Source: Mikania micrantha (Eukaryota; Streptophyta; Magnoliopsida; Asterales; Asteraceae). From it: DNA of 64,000 nucleotides. Under the pieces are notes generated by a model that worked only from the letters and a program-made list of their open reading frames with translations, ran no database searches and was not told the DNA's origin. A program made the position numbers and the translations under genes. The stretch spans positions 64,936,031 to 65,000,030 of the forward strand of contig CM018682.1 of the NCBI GenBank assembly GCA_009363875.1. The letters run 5' to 3'. Positions 42,806-52,973 of this stretch are shown in pieces. Positions within the stretch are counted from its first letter, which is position 1. Every line of letters begins with the position of its first letter.

Positions 42806-43823
42806 ATGAGAAAATATGAAGTCATTGGAAATACAGGTAAGAAGGAACAATTAAAGTGGACAGATTTTATGGATGGTATATTCGTTCAGGCGATGATAAT
42901 GGAAAAGGATAAGGGCAATAGGATTAATGGGACATTTACTTCACAAGCATATAGTAACATACTTGAGGAACTGAATACAAAGCTTCAGATGAATTTTACC
43001 AAAAATCATTTGAAGAATCGCTTGAAAACATTGAAAGAACATTTTTCTCAATGGTATGATATGTTTCAGGGAACTTCATTGAGTGGATTCTCATGGAATT
43101 CCATCACTCAACTAATTGAAGCAGAGGATGAAGTATGGGATCGGTTAATAGAGGTAAGTGTTTTAGTTATTTTCTTGAATATTTGTGTATCCTATGTATA
43201 ATATTAATTAATTTTCTTTTGTCAAACAGTCAAAGCCTGGCGCTGTAATGTTGAAGACAAAAAAAGTATCAAACTATTATGAAATGTTAGAACTGTTTGC
43301 AAAAGATAGGGCATCGGGTGCATATGCTGAAACTGCTAAAGAAAGAAATGCTCAATTGCAGAAGAATGACAACATTGAAGTTGAAACAATTACAGAATTA
43401 GATGACTTGTTTGCTGCCAATGAAATAACTCTAGAGAACGATTACAACAATGATGATGATATTCAAGTGTTAGATTCTATGACTTTTTCACCTTTGGATT
43501 CTTCAAATGAAAAGAAATATAAAAGTAAAAAAAGAAAACTTGAGCATGATGATGAAGCGGTGAACTCAATGCTAATAACTAGCATTGACAAGGTGGCTAA
43601 TGCTATTGCAGAAGGTAATAAAATATTGGAGAGAGTTTATCATCAAGAGTATACTGGTGAGGAAATTTTTAAGGAATTAGAGCTGATGGGTTTGGAATCC
43701 TATGAAGTACCAAGGGCTTTAAATTTTTTGGCAACTAATCAAGGAAAAGCAAGAACATTGTTTAGTTGTCCTCTTCAGATATGCATGGGTGTATTGAAAT
43801 GTATGATGGGTTCAAGCAGTTAA
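42806..43823 (+). CDS. Harbinger Myb/SANT-like accessory protein (two exons)
   Basis: Exon 1 42806-43153 ends at GAG|GTAAGT; exon 2 43230-43823 follows GTCAAACAG. The join keeps frame (116 codons + 198 including stop), predicting 313 residues. The N-terminus has a trihelix/Myb-DNA-bind-3-type domain (LKWTDFMDGIFVQAM, FTKNHLKNRLKTLK, GFSWNSITQLIEAEDEVWD). Exon 2 has YYEMLELFAKDRASG, an acidic middle, a short basic cluster (KYKSKKRKLEH) and a C-terminal helical segment. In active PIF/Harbinger systems this protein binds terminal repeats and brings the transposase to the nucleus. It is intact although its transposase is dead, so it may still bind related elements or simply be young. Strong for family, moderate for exon ends. 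Confidence 0.85.
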
Positions 43824-44210
43824 GCAACTACAAAAGATGGTGAAACGATAAAGAATGCGCTTTATTAATCGTAGTTTTTTTTCGTGTTAATTTCAAACAA
43901 TATTGATGTTTTTTTTGTTTTTTGGTAATGAATCTTGAAAGAGTAATTTTTTATATACTTTTTATATTTAATATCATAATATGCATAATAATAAACAAAA
44001 ACTTAGAAAAGTAAACTTGTCAAATTATCATTTTCTTTTCTTTTCCTTTGGGCTTGGAAACACATTATTTTTTGAAGTTCTCTTCTTTTCTCTCTAGCGT
44101 GGGACATAAAATGAAATTTTAGTTTTCCTTTCCCTTCTTTTTTATTATCTTCTTTACTTCCCTTTCTCTTCTCTCCTCTCCTCTCCGTCAGTAAACTCGA
44201 GAACACGGCG
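43824..44210 (+). other. Harbinger 3' non-coding and subterminal region
   Basis: AT-rich 3' untranslated sequence then a C/T-rich stretch (about 44085-44190) mirroring the G/A-rich left subterminal DNA, up to the right inverted repeat ending at 44210. No gene. Confidence 0.6.
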
Positions 44211-44287
44211 TTAGATCCTTGTTCTAAAACTTCAATGTTGAGAGGGTAAGATCTCATTTCTATCCAACCCGACACACACGCTATGCG

Positions 44288-44310
44288 AAACCCTAATAAA
44301 ACGAGGCCCA
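44288..44310 (+). promoter_or_regulatory. Telo-box and site II motif of the ACINUS-like promoter
   Basis: AAACCCTAA (44288-44296) is the plant telo-box, and GGCCCA (44305-44310) is the reverse complement of the site II core TGGGCC. The pair is common in promoters of plant ribosomal and RNA-processing genes. It lies 75 bp from the right end of the Harbinger element and upstream of pyrimidine-rich, leader-like DNA. Confidence 0.55.
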
Positions 44311-45830
44311 ATACGTTGTCGATCAAACAAGCCACGCCCTTCTAGAATCTGCATTTTCGGTCTTCCAAAGGATTTTTTTCTATCAAAAATTTCTTCAAAA
44401 ACGAAACCCAATTCTTGTTTATGTTTATCATTATTCATCGTCTTGATTTTTGGTTGTAATTTAGGGTTTTCTTTCTTCGAGTTGCTAATTTTCTTGTTTT
44501 GAATGTTTTAATTCTCCTGATGGTTGTTTTTGTGTGCTGGTGAACCTAGGGTTTCATAATATTGCAGATACCAATCAACTGTCTAATCAACTACTGAATT
44601 TAGTGTAACCGCTCGGAAGGATTCGTCGAACCAAACACCATTGTGAGTATTCTACTATTCGTTTGGCTGGTTTAATTGTTGCTATTACTTGCTGTTTTTT
44701 CTTATTTTCATCGAGATTGGTCTGGTTGAAGATAATTTGCATCATTTATGCTAATTAAATTGATGGGATGATGAATATTTGAGCAATTTATTCATTGTTT
44801 AGAGATTTTGTCTTTGTGGTTTCATAGGTCATGAATCTCATGATTTTGTATTTGGAAAAGTATCTTTGCCTACAAACGTGTTCGTTTGCTTGTTTGTAAT
44901 TTAGATCATGGTTGGGAATACTTAATTATGCAAGGTCTTATATTCCTAATTTAGGAAGAATAGTAGGACCATTGTATGCTAAGACAGGCCCAAATAGAGA
45001 TAAAAGAATGAAGAAAGAACACTGGGATCTTATATTATTAGTTTTAAAATAAGGGTGCCTTGTAGTGAGGTGACCTCAAGTGTAGGATCTCTTGCTTCTA
45101 ACTCAGTGAGGCGCACGGTTTATATAAAGAGCAGTTGTGTTGCATGAAGCTTATGGGAAAAACAGCTTGAGGCGTGTCTCTTATATATGGGGAGTTTTTG
45201 TGCAGCAGAATGTTGTACATATTGTCTTTTAGGGTGTGCATGTAAGTTATTTATATATTAAATCATATATAAAGCTTACTTATAGGTACTTTTATGTAGG
45301 TGATCCTAAAAACATATGAGAAAATTAAAAAAAAAGTATACAAACATCTCCTGCCTCAATTATGAAAAGCTTTTGTCCTTTGCATCTCAGGATCTCTCAC
45401 ACTTTAAGTCTTTAACCAAGTCTCTATTTGAGAATGCTACCTTTTAGGCGCTCTGAAATTAGACATGTAATGACCCTGGGTTGAAACAGTTTTTTTGCAT
45501 TACAAATTATGATTACATAGGCAGTGGTATCTTAGGTCAATCGCTTGGTATATGTCGTTGGTAACTAGAGGTTTATTTAGGGGTGGAGAGAATTTTGGAC
45601 GAGATTGATGGATGTCCTATAGACTTATTCACCATGACTTTAATGGTACCTTTGGTCAGATGTTTTGTGTTTGCTATTGTTTTTTAACGTATCTTTTTAT
45701 TTGATTTTGGTAATGAATTTTTATTGATCTGATAGGTATATGCACTATTTTATTGATCTGATAGAACCACATGAATAAATTCTGATTCTGATATTTGACC
45801 AGGGTTGGAGAAAATTCAGATTGCAAAAAG
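44311..45830 (+). promoter_or_regulatory. 5' untranslated region and leader introns of the ACINUS-like gene
   Basis: No open frame. A leader exon probably ends near 44642 (ACCATT|GTGAGT) and the next exon starts at 45803 after TTGACCAG, leaving a 1.16-kb leader intron. An additional acceptor-like ATATTGCAG near 44568 suggests a further small exon at 44569-44642. The coding ATG is 28 bp into the 45803 exon. Exact transcription start and exon use need cDNA. Confidence 0.45.
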
Positions 45831-48800
45831 ATGTCATCACCATATGTTGTCCTTGAAAATCGGCCCCTTGATCAGTGGAAAGTAACTGAGCTAAAAGAAG
45901 AGCTCAAGAAAAGGAAACTTATGACCAAGGGACTGAAAGATGATCTGGTTAAGAGGTTGGATGAAGCTATTCGTGCTGAATTGGAAGAGGCTAACCAAAC
46001 TCATTACAATGGTGTCAAAGACATTGGCCAGCTTGATGATGCAACATTAGAGCCAATTGTTTCGGAGAAAATAACAAGCATCATGGGTGACACCAGTGAC
46101 AAAAATGAGAGTTCAGAGAAAGATAACTTGACCAAGAAGTTGGATATCAACGAGAGCTTAGAGAACATTACGATGACTGAGAAGTTGGATATTAATGAGA
46201 GCTTAGGGAAAGATAAGATGGCTGAGAACTTGGATATCAATGAAAGCTTAGAGAATGATAGCATGACTGAGAACTTGGATATCAATGAGAGATTAGAGAA
46301 AGATAACATGGTACAGAATTTAGATGATGAAAACAAGGATAGAGTTCATGGTTTGCAGTCATCAGACACAAAACTGTGTACAGAAGAGGATCATGGCACT
46401 ATTTCTACACGAACAGAGGACTTTCAGGTAGCTGAGGAGGTTTCTGTGGAAACCTGTGTTACAGTCAGTGAGGTTATGGCATCTGAAGACATGGGACAGC
46501 AGGAGTTGCAAAAGGTTGAAATCAATAAGACAGATGTGCACACAGGGGATGGGGAGTTAAAGCCTGAATTAATGCGACCTTCTGATACTGGCAGCCAGGT
46601 AGTTGAGGTCAGCCAAGTAAAATCTGATTCTATTTCTATTGATACTATGTCAGTTACTGAAAAGATTGAATTAAAGAATAATGTAATTGCTGATGATGAT
46701 GTCAAATTAGAACTTGATGTTAAGCCTGAGATGTCATTCAACCAAGTTATCTGTGATGATGGCAAACCAGAATATGTTGTAGTTGATGACATGGTCACTA
46801 CTGAAGAGAAAGATGTCAGCATTGCTGAAAGTATAAATATATTCAAGAGAAATGATAATGGAGATGTGGGTTCTCCAGAGAAGTTAAATTTAGATCGAAG
46901 CTCTGGTGATGATTCAATGGAGGAGGATGCACTAGAAAGTAAACAAATTGATTCCATACCGGAGATAACAAAAGCACCTGTTGTAAAGGACAGTGAGCCT
47001 GTTGATATTATGGGTGAAGAAGATACACCTGCTTCAAAGATAACTGAATTTACTATAGATAACAATGATTCTGCTGTGGGGTCCATGAAAAGAAAGCTTC
47101 ATGGTAAACTTTATCTTAATGAGCATCTTTTCTTCCTTGCCAAAAACTTAAATTGTATTTCTTGGATATGGTTGGCTCTCTTCTAATTGCTTTACTTTTT
47201 GACCTGCTTATTTGGATATTGATTGTACCTTTTACTCTAGCCTGGTATTATTTTGCTTGTACGCCACCTAAGATCTATTTTAAATCTTGGTACTTGCATC
47301 TCCTTCAAGTAATTTTTTGTATTCAATTTCACTTTTGATTGCAATGCTTCTTTCACCTATTCAAATGTTTACAAGATTAGAAAATCTTTTGTTGGTGGTT
47401 GTGAGTTTAGATACATGTTTCTTGGATGTTTATCAACAGGGTTGTGTTTGACAAATTTGAAGGTGTTCTTTTAGTACACAATGGTTATTGACTACATTGT
47501 AACATTTTTTTTTTTATTTATGCCTGTTTGAAGTTACCTTAAATGGCCACAACATTATATTATTGTTCCCTTCCCTGCTAGTATTATCTATTTGTTGTGG
47601 GTTGAGGTGTCTTGTGCTGCACAAGTCTGTTGACTTCGGGTCAACAGTTGAGGCTAAGTTTCCGCTGTCTATTTATATATAATTAGATCTTTTCGAACTC
47701 ATCAAGTTAATTCCATAAAATTTTAGGCTTGCATATATCCTGCTCTGAACTTGTAAAATTCCATTTTCCCCAAATCATGCTTAAAAAGCATTCTACAGTA
47801 TGCATTAAAAACTTGTTTTTGAGCAAATATGCCTTTCTAGACGTTTAAATGTGGATATATGCAATTTCCCTTTTTATTTCCATAATATACTTGATGGGTT
47901 TTATTAGTTGTGTCTATAGTTGAATTGCTATTTGCTAAGCATATTGGAGGGCTTACTCTGTTTTTTTGGATGTACAGTAATCTTTTTTGACAGTATAATT
48001 TGGCATGTGCTTGTGGCTTAGCCTTTTCAAGTTGAATATACTTGTCTTCTTGTGCATATTTGTAAAATCACACTCATGGCAGATGAGGAAGCAGTGACAA
48101 ACAACGAGGTAGCAAAACGACAGCGCAGATGGAATTCTCAACAGCAAACTACAAATTCTTCTGTTCCTACTACACCTAAAGATGCTTTCCCGGCTTCCTC
48201 GAGACCCCGAATTTTGAAATCGGATTCTTCAGTTAGCCATGAGGAGCTGAAGGAACGTGTTGGTGAGCTATTGCACTTGCATTTGGTCTTGCTGAAATGT
48301 TGTATGATCTCTCTCAACATTTTTCTTTGCTTGTTTGGCAGTTCCCCCATCATCAAAGCCTCCAACAACTTCTCTTAAAATTGATCGATTTCTGCGTCCG
48401 TTCACTTTAAAGGCTGTTCAACAACTTCTTGGCAAAACGGGCACAGTTATTAGTTTCTGGATGGATCATATCAAAACTCACTGTTATGTTACTGTAAGTT
48501 CACCTCTTTATCTTGTATTGCAATACCATTATTTTTCAGTTTTCATGTTTTGCATGCCAACTGTTCTGACTTATTGATTGTTGTTGGCACATGATTGAAA
48601 ACAAGTTGAGGTTGCTTTTGATAGGGTTTAATATAGTCGTTTGTTCATGAGAAATTTTGGGGTAAATGAAAGCGATTGAGGGTTTTTGTTGACACGATAC
48701 ATTATCATTGTATAATGTTTTCATGTTCTTTCCAATGATACTGACACATAATTTAACAGAAGGTTATTGTTATTGATCAAATACCTAAAATACCCCTCAC

Positions 48801-49325
48801 TGCCAGACAACATTTTGTAATGTTGTGGAAGTGTGAGTTATAACTTTTGTACACTTCTCTCATGTTATACTGCAGTATTCATCAGTTGAAGAAGCTGTGG
48901 AGACTCGTAATGCTGTGTACAACCTCCAATGGCCAACAAATGGAGGACGCCTTCTTATAGCCGAGTTTGTGGATCCATCAGAGGTGAAGACTCGAACTGA
49001 ACCTCCTCTACCACCTCCAGTACCTCCTGTCACCATCACCACTGCATCTCTACCACCTCCAGCCACCACAAAACCACCACAGCAGCTGCAGCTTCCTCCT
49101 CCACCGCCTCTCCCACTTCCACCTCCTCCACCACTGTCTTATCCACCATCATCAAAACAAGCAGTAGCTCTTCCTCCACCTCCTCCACTCCCTGAGAAAT
49201 TGGAACCACCAGTTGTGACACTGGATGATCTGTTCAGAAAGACGAGAGCAACTCCCCGCATTTACTACCTGCCTTTATCTGCAGAACAAGTTGCAGAAAA
49301 GCTGAAGAGGACTGCAAAGCAGTAG
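45831..49325 (+). CDS. ACINUS: ACINUS-like SAP/RRM splicing-complex protein (four coding exons)
   Basis: Exons 45831-47103, 48083-48262, 48342-48493 and 48876-49325, all with GT/AG borders and matching phase, give 684 codons plus TAG. The start MSSPYVVLENRPLDQWKVTE is preferred over the upstream ATG at 45795, which lies in intron sequence. Residues about 11-46 form a SAP (DNA/RNA-binding) motif. Residues 60-420 are acidic and low complexity with a 4 x 15-residue repeat. A basic AKRQRRW patch follows. An RRM-like fold is at about 495-570 (SLKIDRFLRPFT, GTVISFWMDHIKTHCYV, LLIAEF). A Pro-rich stretch leads to the C-terminal RSB motif (LDDLFRKTRATPRIYYLPL). In animals and plants ACINUS joins RNPS1/SR45 and SAP18 in the nuclear ASAP complex bound to exon junctions, affecting splicing and transcription. 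The gene looks intact and is the only clear host gene here. Confidence 0.9.
46137..46316 (+). repeat. Coding minisatellite, 4 x 45 bp, in ACINUS-like exon
   Basis: Four exact-length 15-codon units of the type KLDINESLENITMTE, KLDINESLGKDKMAE, NLDINESLENDSMTE, NLDINERLEKDNMVQ, followed by a partial NLDDEN. It lies in the acidic disordered linker between the SAP motif and the RRM, where length can vary without harming folded domains. Confidence 0.85.
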
Positions 49326-50039
49326 GGATTGCATTGGATTGGATTGATTAGAATATGAATGAATATGTAAAGATAATGGTGACAGGTATCATACAATTAC
49401 ATGTTTGCAGGTCTGCAGGTGTTGCTTTTAGGAAGGAAGTCTTGGAGCAGAGGAGGAAGAGCTCATTTTGTGATAGATTTAGATCTTTTACAGGACTCAT
49501 AATCTGTTTAAGACCCGAACGTCTTAATTCGATAAGGACCCATACCCCGTTTCATTTTCTTTTATCTGACATTGAATGGTGCTTTCAAGACACTGTTGAG
49601 GTTACTTTTGTGCGCCTAATGGATTTGGGAGGATTACTCCTTTTGTCATCTAAAGGGAATGTGTCCCAATTTCTAGTCATCTATGAACCTTTGTGCTTGC
49701 ACCATTTGGGTGTTGCCATGATTAAATTCTTGAAACCGTCCAAAATGGTTAAAACGAAGCAAGTTGGCCTGTTATATTGATTTGTTATGGCGGTTTCAAT
49801 GATCTTGTGATGGTTTGAATAATGGAATATGTCATGTGAACCAAATTGGTTGTGCAGTGTTTGCCCTTTTTCCCCCCTCGTGTTTGAGACATTCAGTTTA
49901 CACGTGTACATTCACGAACACCATACAACGAAGGCACATGTAGAAAAGAATGTACCATTCATTTTCTAATCTTAAAAGCTAAAAAAGTATGAATGTAAAA
50001 TTGTACTATAATGTAAATGTGTATATATGTGTGGGGGTT
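49326..50039 (+). other. 3' UTR and downstream flank of the ACINUS-like gene
   Basis: Probably contains the 3' untranslated region to about 49830-49900 (TTATATTGATTTG, TGAATAATGGAATATG). A 141-codon open frame at 49355-49780 overlaps this region; it has no recognisable domain and I regard it as chance. Confidence 0.5.
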
Positions 50040-50470
50040 TTCAAGGGGTCAAAGTAAAATTGTACTAATTTTAAAGTTATTTTACTTGGGGGTTGTTTGT
50101 TTACCTCTTAATGAAACCATTCAACATTTAACCATTTAGTACGTTTGGTTTAAATTAAATTACCTCTTAATGATTCAGTTCAGCATTTAACCATTTAACA
50201 CCAGTACCATGCTGGATGGAAAATACATACCATTCGGCATTTAATGATTCAGTTCAACGCTTAACCATTCAGTTCAACACTCAATGGTTTAGACCCTCTT
50301 AACCGTTCAACACTTAGTGATTTAGATTTACCAAACAACCCCTTATTTTGTGAAAATAACGTTAAAAGTGTTGGGATTACTTAACTTTAAACGACAACTT
50401 TGAGCCGGAGACTCATTCGGAACAACCTCTAAGGTTTGTATCTATCGTTCTCCTCCAGACCAAACTGAAC
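50040..50470 (-). repeat. SINE-like repeat, copy B (contains a MITE)
   Basis: Reverse complement of the 40120-40300 repeat. On the minus strand it has GGTCTGGAGGAGAACG, CCTTAGAGGTTGTTCCG, GAGTCTCCGGCTCAA and TTTTAACGTTATTTTCACAAAA, then the MITE, then AGTAAAATAACTTTAAAATT. It is more diverged than copy A in the SINE-like part. Confidence 0.55.
50089..50342. mobile_element. Harbinger-type MITE (254 bp)
   Basis: Termini GGGGTTGTTTG and (right, reverse complement) GGGGTTGTTTGG. Target TTA at 50343-50345, mutated to TTG at 50086-50088 on the left. The empty version of the target is present in the repeat at 40255. The interior is made of imperfect CCATTCAACATTTAACC-like repeats. It shares TTTACCTCTTAATG with the 1-kb element at 37940, so the two belong to one family. 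Confidence 0.8.
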
Positions 50471-52973
50471 AGAGGGAATATACGGGGTATGTTGTTTGTT
50501 ATATTTATATTGTTACACTTGTTTTAAATTTTAAACGTATATAAATCTTATGAAAAAAAAGATACAAAAGATTTGAATTGTTTTTGATGGAGTTACTTTG
50601 TTATCAGGTAATTACCCTATATATATTCTTGTTCTCTAGAAATTTTAGAAAGATAAATAAATTTTGGTTCGCAGTTACACGTTATATAACCATTCATGAC
50701 CTCACACCTCACATGTTTAGATTTTATGCCTATGCAAGGGGTACATAATTTAAAGTAACTATATGTACATGAGCGATTGAGCAGTATAAAATTTAAAATA
50801 CCAAGTTGATGTATGTCATTGATGGTACCCAATGAAAACCATCATTAAACTTTTATTGTTAACCCAATACCTACATTGATGTATTTCACTAGTTCTGTTG
50901 TAAAACTAGAAAAATGTAATCTATATTTCTACTAGAGAGTAAGTTAAAATCAAATATGTTATATGTAATCCCTAGGGTTTTGTTTAAATTTCAAGTATTG
51001 TAATTGTGTTCAATTTGTAATAATAAAGCCTTTGACATTTCTTGAAACGTTTGTATTCACAAACTTGTAGATTTATATAACGATTTAATAATAATAATAA
51101 CAACAACAACAACAATAATTTAATAATAATAATAATAACAATAATAATAACAATAACAATAACAATAATAATAACAAAAACAACAACAATAATAACAAAA
51201 CATAATTTAAGCTTTAATAAACTACATTCTATAAAAATAAGGAATATTTTAAAGCTTAAAAAGTCATAATGGATTATAATAAAATAATAGCATTTTATTT
51301 ACAAGATTTGTAAAAGACAAAATAATTTAGTTTATAAAACATAATTTATAAAAATTAATAAAAGATTTTGTAAATTTTTGGCATAAAACAATAAAGCCTT
51401 AAAAGAAAATAAAAGTTTCATAAATCTTGAATGAATTTTATAAACTTTTAGGTAGTTTTAACATGAAATGATAAAAGGTTAAAAAGGAAAGGTTAAAACT
51501 GCAATTCTAAGTAAAAAGGGTTGTGAGAGGGAAAACTTTAAAACCAAAATAATAATAACCGCAGAGTATAAGGACCAAATGTGTAAAACACCCCAAAATC
51601 CTTTTCTTCTTAACCAGTCCCCCCCCCCCAATCGGATCCAATCGACCCATTTTCAAACCCGAAAGCCATACGTGTGACTTCCAACTCAATCCAGTTCATC
51701 CATTTCTAAATCTAAAAGGATTCGAACACGTATACCGATTGCAATCAACAAATTAATACAATTAAATCCAATACACATGTTAACAAGCTTCAAAATACAC
51801 GATTGATTGGAAATTCAAACTCGATTAAGAACACTATAAAATCCAAATCAAATCAATCAAATATCTTTCTTTGAACCTTGCGAACTAGTCTGTGCATGAA
51901 AAACACACTCACGAACACTCAGGATCGGGATTTGGATCCAAGAACTCGCGACATCTCCTGCTTACTCGAACGCCATTGAATCGACTTCAATCCAAATAAT
52001 TTTTATACCATTACACTCGTCTGGATGTGAGGATCAAAATCCCTACGCTTTTGACGCCTCACAATTCCAAAATCAAACACAATTGAATATAAACCAATAT
52101 AGGGTTCATATATTGAATTGGATATTTTTTTGTATGTGTATAAAACTATATGGAAACAATCCTAAGTAGCGAACCACTTGGATCACAGCTTTAACATCAC
52201 TGTTTTTCAGGTATTGTCTTTACATATATAATTGTATTGATAGAACCTGTTATGATAATTTGATATTTGGGTATGATTGATGATATTATTATTGGTATAC
52301 ATTGATGAGAATATATGATTATTTAGCATAAACCATGGAGAAGTTAGTTTGTAATATAACTAGACTGAACCATAGTGTTTATTGCAGCTGAATGAATGTG
52401 ATATGAGTTGGTATGTTTGGGATTGGTAAAGGATAATGGTTTGGTCACTAAATATAGTCAAAGACACATGGTCATGGTTTATCAAAATGGTGGTGGGACG
52501 ACGGCTGGATAGGTTGCGACCGACTCCTACGTATGCCCTATACACAAACTTATTTCGGTCTATCATGGATGTGTCAGAGATATGATTTAGTGGGGATTGG
52601 GAATTGATAAGTGATAAACATACTTTAATTAAAATAATGGAAGTAATAATGAGAACAATTATGCGATGTAAGGTCACGAATATAAATTGTTAAATGTGAA
52701 TATTATTTCAGAAATGTTAACTTGATAATGTATTCGCGTGGGTGATGATTCATATGAATACAATTATTAAGAATAATACTCTGAAATGATATTCCATATA
52801 TCGTAAAATCAAGTTGGAATACGATACGAACGTTGCATTCGTAAAGGTGACGATCTTTACGAAAACATACGTAAGTAACATGTTCCAACGAGATAACCGA
52901 AACAATATTTACGATCTTTATAGTAAATAAAAAAGAACTTAAAAGGTTTACTAGGAATAAACACCTTAAAGGA
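50471..52973. other. AT-rich intergenic DNA with microsatellites, possible LTR debris
   Basis: No gene seen. It contains an AAT/AAC trinucleotide microsatellite (about 51084-51210) and a C11 run (51619-51629). Sequence such as AAGGACCAAATGTGTAAAAC (about 51569) and the stretch from 51640 resemble the U3 and leader of old LTRs. No terminal pair could be set. Confidence 0.4.
51084..51210 (+). repeat. AAT/AAC microsatellite
   Basis: About 120 bp of (AAT)n interrupted by (AAC)n triplets, with small variants between. Confidence 0.85.

Larger units (their letters stand above)
40425..44210 (+). mobile_element. PIF/Harbinger transposon with two genes (3786 bp)
   Basis: Terminal inverted repeats CGCTGTGTTCCCGAGTCTA (left) and CGCCGTGTTCTCGAGTTTA (right, reverse complement), with TTA target duplication at 40422-40424 and 44211-44213. 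This 3-bp TTA duplication is typical of PIF/Harbinger. Subterminal DNA is purine/pyrimidine-rich (GAGAAGAGAAAAGG on the left, mirrored at 44110-44180). It encodes a transposase (broken) and a Myb/SANT-like protein (intact), the standard two-gene layout. It inserted about 75 bp upstream of promoter motifs of the ACINUS-like gene. Confidence 0.9.

Noticed and set aside
48897..49325. Proline-rich frame at 48897 as an independent gene
   Set aside because: It is the last exon of the ACINUS-like gene, with an acceptor at 48875 and matching phase.
49355..49780. 141-codon open frame after the ACINUS-like gene as a separate gene
   Set aside because: No domain, and the position fits the 3' untranslated region.
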